NCBI GenBank assembly: GCA_025927515.1
Contig: JAICLG010000066.1
Span: 1-12,791, forward strand
Length of the DNA stretch: 12,791 bases
Direction of reading: 5' to 3'
Origin: Hyphomicrobium sp.
GTDB taxonomy: Bacteria > Pseudomonadota > Alphaproteobacteria > Rhizobiales > Hyphomicrobiaceae
Shown here piece after piece: positions 6,714-12,791 of this stretch. How positions within the stretch are numbered: the stretch's first letter is position 1; every line of letters starts with the position of its first letter. The notes below the pieces were generated by a model. The model saw only the letters and a program-made list of their open reading frames with translations, was not told where the DNA came from and searched no databases. A program made the translations under genes and the position numbers.

Positions 6714-7619
6714 ATGCGGGCCGCACGACATCTAATTCTGACCGTGCTTGGCGCCGCAGGGATTGCACTGGCGGCCGGGGTTCCTGCATATGCCGGGCAG
6801 GACACGTGCCCTGCGGGCACGCTCGGCGTCTCTCGCGTCATCGATGTCGATACGACCGGCGGACCGTGGTTCGGCGAGCCTCACGGCGACCCTAATTTTC
6901 TCGGCCCCAAGGAAGTCGTCCTGACCTTCGACGACGGCCCATCGCCCGCAAACACCCGAAAGATCCTGGCTGCCCTCGCAAAGGAGTGCACGAAAGCGAC
7001 CTTCTTTGTCGTCGGAGAGATGGTGGTCTTGCATCCTGAGGTCGTCAAAGAAGTCGCCGAACAGGGGCACACGATCGGCATCCATTCCTGGTCGCACCCC
7101 AACCTCGCGCGTCTTCCGCTCAAGGATGTCGTGCAGGAGGTCGAAGCGACTTTCGATGCGGCGCAAAAAGCAAGCCCGACACCTATCGCGCCGTTTTTCC
7201 GCTATCCATATTTAAGCAGCAGCAAAACGACCGTTGACTACATGAAGAGCCGGAATATCGGACAGTTTGCCGTCGACATCGACTCGCAAGACTGGCGCGT
7301 CCGAAGCAGCAAGCCTGTCATTGCGCGGATCATGGCGGGTCTGAAGCGGCGCGGCCGGGGCATTATCCTGATGCATGACATCCATCAATGGACGGCCGAT
7401 GCCTTGCCCACGCTTCTCACGCAGCTCAAAGCCGGCGGATATAAGGTGGTTCAGCTGAAGGCGAAGACGCCATTGCAGCTGATCGCCGATGTCTCGCCGC
7501 CGGTGAAGCCGACGAAAAAAGCCCAAGCCCGATCAGTCCACAAACGGTCGAAAGCCACCGCGTGGAAGCTGAAGCACCGCAACAGGATGGCGCAGCAGGT
7601 CCGCAAGCCATCAGTCTAG
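6714..7619 (+). CDS. Secreted polysaccharide deacetylase (NodB-homology, CE4)
   Basis: A 301-residue exported protein with a Sec signal peptide (residues 1-27, likely cleavage after AYA). The NodB domain (about 65-250) carries all five CE4 motifs: TFDDGP (71-76), with the catalytic base and a metal Asp; HSWSH (124-128), with both metal-binding His; RYPY (163-166); DSQDW (190-194); and ILMHDIH (218-224), with the final catalytic His. Such enzymes remove acetyl groups from N-acetylglucosamine polymers, peptidoglycan or exopolysaccharide, in the envelope or outside the cell. The last 40 residues are very basic (Lys/Arg/His-rich, about 265-301), which suggests binding to an anionic polymer or wall. 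The ATG follows GAGGGA by 6 nt and has a good promoter at 6649-6678. The gene stands alone, divergent from the Nudix gene. The true substrate is unknown. Confidence 0.92.
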   Translation: MRAARHLILTVLGAAGIALAAGVPAYAGQDTCPAGTLGVSRVIDVDTTGGPWFGEPHGDPNFLGPKEVVLTFDDGPSPANTRKILAALAKECTKATFFVVGEMVVLHPEVVKEVAEQGHTIGIHSWSHPNLARLPLKDVVQEVEATFDAAQKASPTPIAPFFRYPYLSSSKTTVDYMKSRNIGQFAVDIDSQDWRVRSSKPVIARIMAGLKRRGRGIILMHDIHQWTADALPTLLTQLKAGGYKVVQLKAKTPLQLIADVSPPVKPTKKAQARSVHKRSKATAWKLKHRNRMAQQVRKPSV

Positions 7620-7651
7620 CTTGGCGCTTCAGCCTCGTGGCATTCGATCCG

Positions 7652-7909
7652 CTAAGGGCCTGGGTTGGGCGATGGAGCCGGATGGGTCGGGCTCGCGTTC
7701 GGCGACGACGGAGTCGTCACGGGTTCCGAGATCGTCGACCTTCCGGTGTTCGTCTGGTCGACCCTTGGACCGGCGTAGAAATACCAAATCGCCAATCCGA
7801 AGCCGATCAAAAGCGCGACGATCAGAATGTTCAGTGCGCTGTCGGTCGACCTCAGGGACTCGTCGAAACTTCTCGGCCGTCTCCAGCGCGTGTCATGAAA
7901 AATGGCCAT
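7652..7909 (-). CDS. Small single-pass membrane protein, unknown function
   Basis: An 85-residue protein. Residues 1-20 are charged and Arg-rich, residues 26-46 form one clear transmembrane helix (LNILIVALLIGFGLAIWYFYA), and residues 47-85 are a Ser/Thr/Pro/Asn-rich tail ending in Pro-Gly repeats, probably disordered and periplasmic by the positive-inside rule. I do not recognise a named family. It is believed real because AGGAGA stands 7 nt before the ATG, and the hydrophobic segment is well shaped. The gene follows the DUF1217 gene on the same strand after 100 bases, so the two may be co-transcribed. It converges on the deacetylase with 32 bases between the stops. Its ribosome binding site is paired in a hairpin (7917-7939), suggesting translational control. 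Confidence 0.72.
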   Translation of the reverse strand: MAIFHDTRWRRPRSFDESLRSTDSALNILIVALLIGFGLAIWYFYAGPRVDQTNTGRSTISEPVTTPSSPNASPTHPAPSPNPGP

Positions 7910-7916
7910 CTGCCGA

Positions 7917-7939
7917 TCTCCTAGTTGGTCTTTAGGAGA
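7917..7939 (-). promoter_or_regulatory. Hairpin that sequesters the Shine-Dalgarno sequence
   Basis: On the minus strand the leader reads UCUCCUA, a 9-nt loop, then UAGGAGA; the two 7-nt arms are exact complements. The downstream arm contains the AGGAGA ribosome binding site of the small membrane protein, 7 nt before its ATG. The upstream arm copies the anti-Shine-Dalgarno core. No T run follows. The layout resembles RNA thermometers or translational attenuators. A second copy of GAGATCGGC (7946-7954) lies 34 bases from the one in the binding-site arm (7912-7920). Confidence 0.5.
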
Positions 7940-8009
7940 CTAACGGCCGATCTCGCGCGCCGGTTCCGGAAGCTCTTGTTTGGCCGGAATAGCGCCGTTT
8001 TCCTCGAAG

Positions 8010-10142
8010 TTACGCCACGCCGAGAATGGCAAGCGCCGGGTTCGTCTGCGTGACGTCCGAATTGTTGACGTCGTAGAGCGCCGAGAAACGCGCCAGGAAC
8101 TTGTTCAGCTTGTCGGGATCCTTGAGATCGCTGAGATTGAGTTTATCCGTGATCATTTTGGCCTGCTGCTCGATATCCGCATTCGACATCGATGTCGGCA
8201 ATCCGAGCGCAGTCTGGGCGACCTGAAGCAAAGCCTTGTCGCCGAGAATTGAATAAGCCGACGTGATCGTCGGCGCGAGGCGTTGGAAATAAAGAGCGAG
8301 GCGCGCGCCTTCGTCCTGATTACCGGCTTCTTCTTCCAGCGTCTGACGCGCGTAGAGATCGGTGGTTGCCACCATCTGGCCGCGCGTCTGAACTTGCTGT
8401 TCCGGCGTCGGCACGAGATTACCGTCCCCGTCGAAGTTGAAGGCAAGAGCCATCGGCCGATATTTCGAATTCTCGGGCTTGTTGATGTAGCTGTTCGGGT
8501 CGGTCGGATCGCTCGTAAGTATTTTACGCAGATCGTCGTTGGACAAATTCTTGTCCTGTAACCCGTAGGCGTCGAGGGCAAACGTGACGAGGCGCTTGTC
8601 TTTCAGGAAATCGTCGACTGTCTTCACGCTGCCAATAGTGGTGGCGTAATACGTATCGTCGGTCACCGTCTTAATCTGCTGCGCAGTCGCATCGTTTGCC
8701 TGTTGGTTATAAAGCTGAATGGTGGACGTCAGGCTCGCATTCACCTGGGCGACGCTCGCCGTTTTTGCGTTACCATCGGCGTCGAAATTGAACGCAGCCG
8801 CCAGCTTGGTGTAGGCCGAGTTGTGCGAAATGTTCGCGAAGCTGCTCGGATCGCTCGGGTCGCTTTCCAGAACTTTCTCGATCGTCAGCTTCGAGGTCTT
8901 GCTCGGGTCCAGCCCGAATGCGCTCAGAACGAAATCGTAAAGGCCACTATCTTTTATGAAGTCGTTGACGCTCCCGATCTTTGCGATATCGGTCTTGTAG
9001 AAATTGATCTCGGTATCCTGGTATTTTTGAGCAGCGGCGGCGTTGTTCGTGGTGAACGAATTGACGGTGGCTTCGGTCTGGTCGGCCGTTTGCGCCGCGG
9101 CACCGTTGATCGTGCCATCCGTGTTGAAATTGAAGGCTGCCGCGAGCTGACGGTAGGCCGCGTTGGTGCTCTGGTTCGCGACGCTGTTGGGATCGGAAAG
9201 ATCGCTTGTCAGAACGTTGCGTAGCAACTGCGTCGACTGTTCGGTCGGGTCGAGGCCGTAAGCCGTTTCGAGATAGCTCACCACTCGGGAATTGCTCAGG
9301 AGGTCATCGACCGACGTCACGCCGGCAATGGCGCTTTGATAATATTGCGACTTGAAAGCTGCGGCCGGCGCGCTGGTGCCGGCGCCACTCGCGTCGTAAT
9401 ACTGATAGACCGTATTCGCGATCTGATCGCTGGACTGCGCCGAGCTGCCACTCACCGATCCGTCCGTCCCGAACGAGAATGCCGCCGCCAGCGCGTGATA
9501 CGCAGCCGGAAGCTGGTTCGCCACGCTCGAAGGATCGGAGAGGTCGCTCGTCAAAACAGACTTGATCGTCGCGGTGGACGCGATCGTCGGATCGATCCCG
9601 TAGGCCGTCAGCGCGTAGTTCAAAAGTCGCGTATTCTTGATGAGATCGTCAACCGAATGCACGTTGCCGATGTTGGCCTGGTAGTAGGCGGCATCATCAG
9701 ATGCCTTTGCGCCCAGGTTGACCTGCTGTTGTGTATAAAGATTGATCAGATCGGCTTGGTCGCTGCTGTCCTGCGCCGTTACCGGCTGCTGCGCCACCGA
9801 TCCGTCGGGCGAAAATTGAAACGCCTTCGCAAACGTCAGGAAGCGCGGGTCGGTCAGCTTGCCGACGAAGCTCGCCGAAAGGCTGGACGAGGTGCTGATA
9901 TCGCTCGTCAGAACCTTCTTCATGAAGGCCTTGGCGTAGGTCATGTCCTCAAGGCCATAAGCCTTCATGGCGTAGGAAAAAAGACGCGTGTTATTGATGA
10001 AATCGTCGACCGATTTGACCTTGCCGATATTGTCCTGGAAATACTGCGTGTCGTTCTCGACGTTCGGTTCCGTCGCGACGCGCTTCAGCGACTTCGACAT
10101 GTCGGCCGCGTAGCTCGTATACATGGCGTAAGTCGAGATCAT
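8010..10142 (-). CDS. DUF1217 (flagellar-associated) repeat protein
   Basis: A 710-residue protein of the DUF1217 family, which is found mainly in Hyphomicrobiales and often encoded among flagellar genes; its biochemical role is not established. The start MISTYAMYTSYAADMSKSL is typical. Five degenerate repeats of about 80 residues follow at 34-115, 153-230, 267-345, 381-459 and 498-576, separated by Gln/Ala/Ser/Thr-rich linkers. Each repeat runs from YY-x4-IG-x2-x-SVDDF, through a TAYGLDP segment and a VLTSD-SDP segment, to a phenylalanine followed by an Asp/Gly turn such as FDADGN. The C-terminal domain (about 600-710) differs and has RLAPTITSAYSILGDKAL. No signal peptide is visible, so export by the flagellar type III route would be the alternative. 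The ATG has AAGGA 6 nt upstream. No other flagellar gene lies in the window. Confidence 0.85.
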   Translation of the reverse strand: MISTYAMYTSYAADMSKSLKRVATEPNVENDTQYFQDNIGKVKSVDDFINNTRLFSYAMKAYGLEDMTYAKAFMKKVLTSDISTSSSLSASFVGKLTDPRFLTFAKAFQFSPDGSVAQQPVTAQDSSDQADLINLYTQQQVNLGAKASDDAAYYQANIGNVHSVDDLIKNTRLLNYALTAYGIDPTIASTATIKSVLTSDLSDPSSVANQLPAAYHALAAAFSFGTDGSVSGSSAQSSDQIANTVYQYYDASGAGTSAPAAAFKSQYYQSAIAGVTSVDDLLSNSRVVSYLETAYGLDPTEQSTQLLRNVLTSDLSDPNSVANQSTNAAYRQLAAAFNFNTDGTINGAAAQTADQTEATVNSFTTNNAAAAQKYQDTEINFYKTDIAKIGSVNDFIKDSGLYDFVLSAFGLDPSKTSKLTIEKVLESDPSDPSSFANISHNSAYTKLAAAFNFDADGNAKTASVAQVNASLTSTIQLYNQQANDATAQQIKTVTDDTYYATTIGSVKTVDDFLKDKRLVTFALDAYGLQDKNLSNDDLRKILTSDPTDPNSYINKPENSKYRPMALAFNFDGDGNLVPTPEQQVQTRGQMVATTDLYARQTLEEEAGNQDEGARLALYFQRLAPTITSAYSILGDKALLQVAQTALGLPTSMSNADIEQQAKMITDKLNLSDLKDPDKLNKFLARFSALYDVNNSDVTQTNPALAILGVA
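8415..10043 (-). repeat. Five tandem protein-level repeats inside the DUF1217 gene
   Basis: The units lie at 9798-10043, 9453-9686, 9108-9344, 8766-9002 and 8415-8651, with a period of about 114-119 codons. They align well at protein level but poorly at DNA level, so the duplication is old. Units 2 and 3 share the most (TSDLSDP and SVANQ blocks). Units 4 and 5 share TDPNS/SDPSS and end in NFDADGN and NFDGDGN. Confidence 0.75.
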
Positions 10143-10458
10143 CGCAGTCCTTCGTTCCGGTCTGAGGCGCGTCAGCCGCGTCCGTGGATGATTTTCCGGC
10201 GACCGGGCGATGCTGCTCTTCGGCGAGCAGCCCTCCCGCCAGCATAAAGTGATAGCGACGTGCGAACGCTAGATCGGCCAACTTGCATGAACCTGCCCCT
10301 GCCGAGAGCTGGTGAAGCGGACGCGACCGAAACGGCATCCGTCGACGAATGCGCATGCAATTCGAAGCGGAGTAACGGTTATTCGGATGGTCCGGTGAAT
10401 TCGTTACCGGAACGTTAACTCTCCGCGCAGGGACACGTCCGTCGTGCGTGACTGGTGA
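10143..10458. other. 316-base gene-free region with a CtrA-like site and imperfect dyad
   Basis: No supported gene lies here; short open frames lack ribosome binding sites and overlap the DUF1217 start region. Two signals are visible. TTAC-CGGAACG-TTAAC at 10404-10419 is one base off the alphaproteobacterial CtrA pattern TTAA-N7-TTAAC. Next to it, GTAACG (10372-10377) and CGTTAC (10402-10407) bracket an imperfect dyad with inner ATTC/GAAT and CGGA/TCCG pairings. The region is both the leader of the DUF1217 gene and the tail of the GNAT gene. No T run suggests a terminator. Confidence 0.35.
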
Positions 10459-10977
10459 TCAGCCGCTGACCGCATTCGAAGGGATGGCTGTGACCATTCC
10501 GTGGTATTTCGCGGTCGCTCCATCTTCCAGTTCGCAGGCGAGGATGCGAGCGGGATTGACAGGCCCCGGAAACGCGATCTGCCCCGGCGGCACGGCGGTG
10601 AAGCCGAACCGGCCGTAGTAGGGCACGTCCCCGACGAGCACCACGAGCGACGTTCCGCCGGCGCGAGCCGCCGCCAGCGCCTCTTTCATAAGCTTCGTGC
10701 CGAGGCCGAGGCCCCGATGCTCCGGATCGACGGCAACCGGTCCGAGCAGCGCCGCTCCGGCACGGCCGCCGATCATGATCTCGGTCATCCTGAGCGAGGC
10801 GACGAGTTGCCCCGCGAGGTGCGCGACGAGACAATAGCGCGAAAGATGCCCTTTTCCCTCGCGCACGCGATAGGCCGAGCGCGCAAAACGTCCAGGCCCG
10901 AAGACGTGGGCATGCAGCCGTGAAATATCGGCGATGTCTTGCGGAAGTGCCTTGCGGATAACGAGCGGTGGCGACAT
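10459..10977 (-). CDS. GNAT family N-acetyltransferase, YhbS-like
   Basis: A 172-residue GNAT acetyltransferase resembling the YhbS type. The acetyl-CoA motif A is LLGPVAVDPEHRGLGLG (77-93), with R-G-L-G-L-G for pyrophosphate binding and the helix TKLMKEALAAA after it. Motif B contains VLVGDVPYYGRFGF (113-126), the hallmark of this subfamily. The N-terminal IRKALPQDIADISRLH (7-22) is the usual first strand and helix. The acceptor is unknown. The ATG at 10977 lacks a strong ribosome binding site. The gene follows the Nudix-like gene after 36 bases on the same strand, so the two probably share a transcript, and translation may depend partly on it. The pairing does not by itself indicate a pathway. 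Confidence 0.88.
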   Translation of the reverse strand: MSPPLVIRKALPQDIADISRLHAHVFGPGRFARSAYRVREGKGHLSRYCLVAHLAGQLVASLRMTEIMIGGRAGAALLGPVAVDPEHRGLGLGTKLMKEALAAARAGGTSLVVLVGDVPYYGRFGFTAVPPGQIAFPGPVNPARILACELEDGATAKYHGMVTAIPSNAVSG

Positions 10978-11013
10978 GGGCGAAATAATTCCGGGAGATC
11001 GGACGGGCGGCTT

Positions 11014-11478
11014 CTAGCACACTTCGAATGGCGCGCGACCCTCCGCGGCCTGACAGATCCGCGCAGCATCGCGAGCGTCAAGTCCAGGCGGCAGATCCGT
11101 CAGGTCGAAGAACGTGAGATCCGGGCCGGCGGACGTCGGCACCGTTCTCCAGTCCCGTATGATGAACAATCCCACCCAGCCGCCAGCCCGCGCGGAGCCT
11201 TCGTCATAAACCCAGAAAGGATCTAATCCGATATCGAGCTCGATACCGTGTGCGTCCCTGAAGAAGCACCGCAGCGCCTGCTCCAGGGCCTCGCCCCTGT
11301 GAACCGTGGTCCGGGGCAAAAGCCAGCCGCCATCGGAGCCCGATTTAACCAGCCCCACTCTATTCGTCGCGTCGAGCAGGCAAGCTTGGGCGGCGAGCGT
11401 CGCGCCACGGGTCAAGCGCCAGTAGCTTTGCAGTCCGCGCGCGATTATCTTGCTCAACAACGCCAAATCTTCCCTCAA
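11014..11478 (-). CDS. Nudix-fold protein with degenerate catalytic box
   Basis: A protein of up to 154 residues with the layout of small alphaproteobacterial Nudix proteins: an N-terminal ARGLQSYWRLTRGATLAAQACLLD segment beginning at 13, then VGLVKSGSDGGWLLP (41-55), where the family has a GWYLPGG turn. The Nudix helix follows as VHRGEALEQALR and CFFRDAHGI (59-79). Compared with RE-U-x-EE-x-G-U, the arginine, the first Glu and the last Glu are replaced by Cys, Phe and Ala, and the middle Glu by Asp. Catalytic metal binding therefore looks lost, and the protein is probably a binder or a non-canonical enzyme. The reading frame is intact and a conserved tail remains. No ATG is available: TTG at 11478 gives the longest form, but TTG at 11460, 9 nt after AGGGAA, is an equally good start. 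It is upstream of the GNAT gene and divergent from the phosphoesterase. Confidence 0.72.
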   Translation of the reverse strand: MREDLALLSKIIARGLQSYWRLTRGATLAAQACLLDATNRVGLVKSGSDGGWLLPRTTVHRGEALEQALRCFFRDAHGIELDIGLDPFWVYDEGSARAGGWVGLFIIRDWRTVPTSAGPDLTFFDLTDLPPGLDARDAARICQAAEGRAPFEVC

Positions 11479-11514
11479 CTTCGGCTGCTTTGCCGTGCAG
11501 ATTGCATTGGTTAG

Positions 11515-11531
11515 CTAGCATACTGTGCTAG
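11515..11531. promoter_or_regulatory. 6-bp inverted repeat in a divergent intergenic region
   Basis: CTAGCA (11515-11520) and TGCTAG (11526-11531) are exact complements around 5 nt. The dyad lies between the divergent Nudix-like and phosphoesterase genes. A weak promoter-like pair TTGGTT (11507-11512) and TAGATT (11529-11534), 16 nt apart, reads toward the phosphoesterase and would place the dyad in its spacer, as an operator would be. Both arms carry CTAG, a tetranucleotide that is usually rare in such genomes. Confidence 0.33.
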
Positions 11532-11563
11532 ATTGTGCTTGCCCCGCCATCCTCGCTTTCGAA

Positions 11564-12469
11564 ATGACAGAAATCTTTACGCTCGCGCACTTCTCCGATG
11601 TGCACCTCTCTCCCGTTGCGGGTTTCGACTGGCGGTACTGGAACGCCAAGCGGCTGCTCGGCTATCTCAACTGGCAGCGCAAGCGACGGCACGTCCATTT
11701 TGCGACGGTTGCCGACCGGTTGATCGCCGACGCTCAGAAGCTCAGAGCAGACCATATCGCCATCACCGGCGACCTGGTGAACCTCGGTCTGCCGGCGGAA
11801 TACGAGGCGGCGCTCGCGTGGCTCCACAGCGTCGGTCCGCCCGACGAGGTCACGGTCGTTCCGGGCAATCATGATATTTATTCGCATCTGCGCGACGATC
11901 GCGGCATCGCGCGCTGGGCGGCTTATATGGACGCCGAGGAGGAGACGCTTGCGTTTCCTTTCGTGCGCCGCATTGGTCCGCTTGCGCTCATCGGACTGAA
12001 TTCGGCCGTCGAGACGCCGCCCTTCGTCGCCAGTGGACTGCTTGGGGCCCGGCAGCTCGAAATCGCGCGCGAACAGCTCGCGAGGCTCGGCGAAGAAGGC
12101 GTGATCCGCGTCGTCCTCATTCATCATCCGCCGCTTGCCGGCATGACGACGCCCCGCCGCGAGCTGAAAGATGCGGCGCACTTCGCGCATCTCCTTGAGC
12201 GCGAGGGTGCGGAACTGGTCATCTACGGCCACAACCATCGACCCGCCGTCGATTGGTTTCCCTCGCGCGTGAAGCCCGTTCCACTCATCGCTGCCGCATC
12301 GGCGTCGGCAGGCGCGGCGTACGGCGAAGAACCCTTGGCGCGCTACAACGTTTTTACGTTCTTCAAAAGCGCCTCAGGGCTTCGCATCCGTCACGTCGTG
12401 CGAGGACTCGAGAAACCGGAAGGGCCGGTCGCAAAGCTGAGCGAAGAAGTTCTCGACGCGACCGCGTGA
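11564..12469 (+). CDS. Calcineurin-like metallophosphoesterase
   Basis: A 301-residue protein with the full dimetal phosphoesterase motif set: D12-V-H14 in HFSDVHL, GD at 69-70, the GNHD block at 101-104, H187 in IHHPP (186-190), and GHNH (222-225). The class covers cyclic nucleotide phosphodiesterases, UDP-diacylglucosamine pyrophosphohydrolase-like enzymes and general phosphatases. This member has the segment WNAKRLLGYLNWQRKRR (26-42), typical of a widespread alphaproteobacterial group of unknown substrate. No signal peptide is seen, so it is probably cytoplasmic. The frame can begin at GTG 11525, inside the dyad. The ATG at 11564 was chosen because the family starts just before the first metal motif; no strong ribosome binding site precedes either. 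It is transcribed alone. Confidence 0.9.
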   Translation: MTEIFTLAHFSDVHLSPVAGFDWRYWNAKRLLGYLNWQRKRRHVHFATVADRLIADAQKLRADHIAITGDLVNLGLPAEYEAALAWLHSVGPPDEVTVVPGNHDIYSHLRDDRGIARWAAYMDAEEETLAFPFVRRIGPLALIGLNSAVETPPFVASGLLGARQLEIAREQLARLGEEGVIRVVLIHHPPLAGMTTPRRELKDAAHFAHLLEREGAELVIYGHNHRPAVDWFPSRVKPVPLIAAASASAGAAYGEEPLARYNVFTFFKSASGLRIRHVVRGLEKPEGPVAKLSEEVLDATA

Positions 12470-12791
12470 TCGGCATGAGCAGGAGCGATTTGCTGCCTGT
12501 ACGATTTGACACAATCGCAGCGGCCAATTGCCACGCAAAATATGGATGCTCAAAAACCGCGCACCGAATGTGAGCCGCACGCCTGGTCGGACATCGTGCC
12601 GCGAGATAACGCTAGAGGGCGCGAGTGCGCCTTGGTCCATACCGTTCGAAGCAGATTGCTGTCTTCTGCTTTAAAGCCTCCGTGACTAAGGCCGTCGAAT
12701 GCACGGTCGTTGTGCCGCGGCGCCGATGACACAGCCTTGCCCGCGAGATTAATGATACTCACGAGTCGCGCAGGCTCACGTAGTCTTATGC
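12470..12791. other. 322-base terminal region without a supported gene
   Basis: A minus-strand frame of 70 codons starting at GTG 12762 and a 32-codon plus frame at 12476 both lack a good ribosome binding site and any recognisable motif. A short GC hairpin, AGGGCGC (12616-12622) with GCGCCTT (12627-12633) and one G-U pair, lies about 150 bases after the phosphoesterase stop but has no T run. TTGACA at 12506-12511 has no -10 box at suitable distance. I see no tRNA or terminator. Confidence 0.5.

Noticed and set aside
9336..10247. 303-codon plus-strand frame opposite the DUF1217 gene
   Set aside because: Arg-rich shadow translation without motif or ribosome binding site; the opposite strand has a clear repeat protein.
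12506..12511. TTGACA as a promoter -35 box
   Set aside because: No -10-like hexamer at 15-19 nt downstream and no gene follows.
12636..12700. tRNA-like stretch with GTTCGAA
   Set aside because: The T-loop consensus fails at its last position and no acceptor or anticodon arm can be drawn.
12550..12762. 70-codon minus-strand frame with GTG start
   Set aside because: No ribosome binding site, no motif, no hydrophobic segment; too weak to call as a gene.
1..12791. CRISPR array, insertion sequence, phage or toxin-antitoxin locus
   Set aside because: No regularly spaced repeats, transposase, integrase, terminal inverted repeats or small overlapping toxin-antitoxin pair is visible.

Overview
The window looks like ordinary chromosome of an alphaproteobacterium, most likely of the order Hyphomicrobiales (Rhizobiales; a Hyphomicrobium-like bacterium would fit). 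This is inferred from the high GC content with GC-rich third codon positions, the alphaproteobacterial type of SerC tail, a repeated DUF1217 flagellar-type protein (a family mainly of this order), a DUF47-pit operon, and several TTG starts. No phage, transposon, CRISPR, tRNA or rRNA signal was found.

Left part (1-4276, plus strand): the C-terminal end of serC (phosphoserine aminotransferase), a candidate terminator, an exported DUF4140/DUF4139 'mucoidy inhibitor A'-like protein, purA (adenylosuccinate synthetase) preceded by a perfect 10-bp GC hairpin, and a GNAT acetyltransferase. Middle (4304-6564, minus strand): a translationally coupled DUF47-pit pair for low-affinity phosphate uptake, and a Nudix hydrolase. 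The Nudix gene is divergent from a secreted polysaccharide deacetylase (6714-7619, plus). The control region between them carries a 14-bp perfect palindrome, two 8-bp direct repeats 21 bp apart, and a good sigma70-like promoter.

Right part (7652-12469): on the minus strand lie a small single-pass membrane protein whose Shine-Dalgarno sequence is locked in a hairpin, a 710-residue protein with five DUF1217-type repeats, a GNAT acetyltransferase, and a Nudix-fold protein whose catalytic box has decayed. The last two form a probable two-gene operon. It is divergent from a calcineurin-like metallophosphoesterase (11564-12469, plus). The final 322 bases hold no gene I can support.

The genes are mostly housekeeping (serine and purine synthesis, phosphate uptake) mixed with envelope, motility and small-molecule-modification functions. 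I see no multi-gene novel system. The points most worth a second look are the Shine-Dalgarno-sequestering hairpin at 7917-7939, the five-repeat DUF1217 protein with acidic DxDG repeat ends, the Nudix protein lacking its catalytic glutamates, and the operator-like architecture at 6590-6678.
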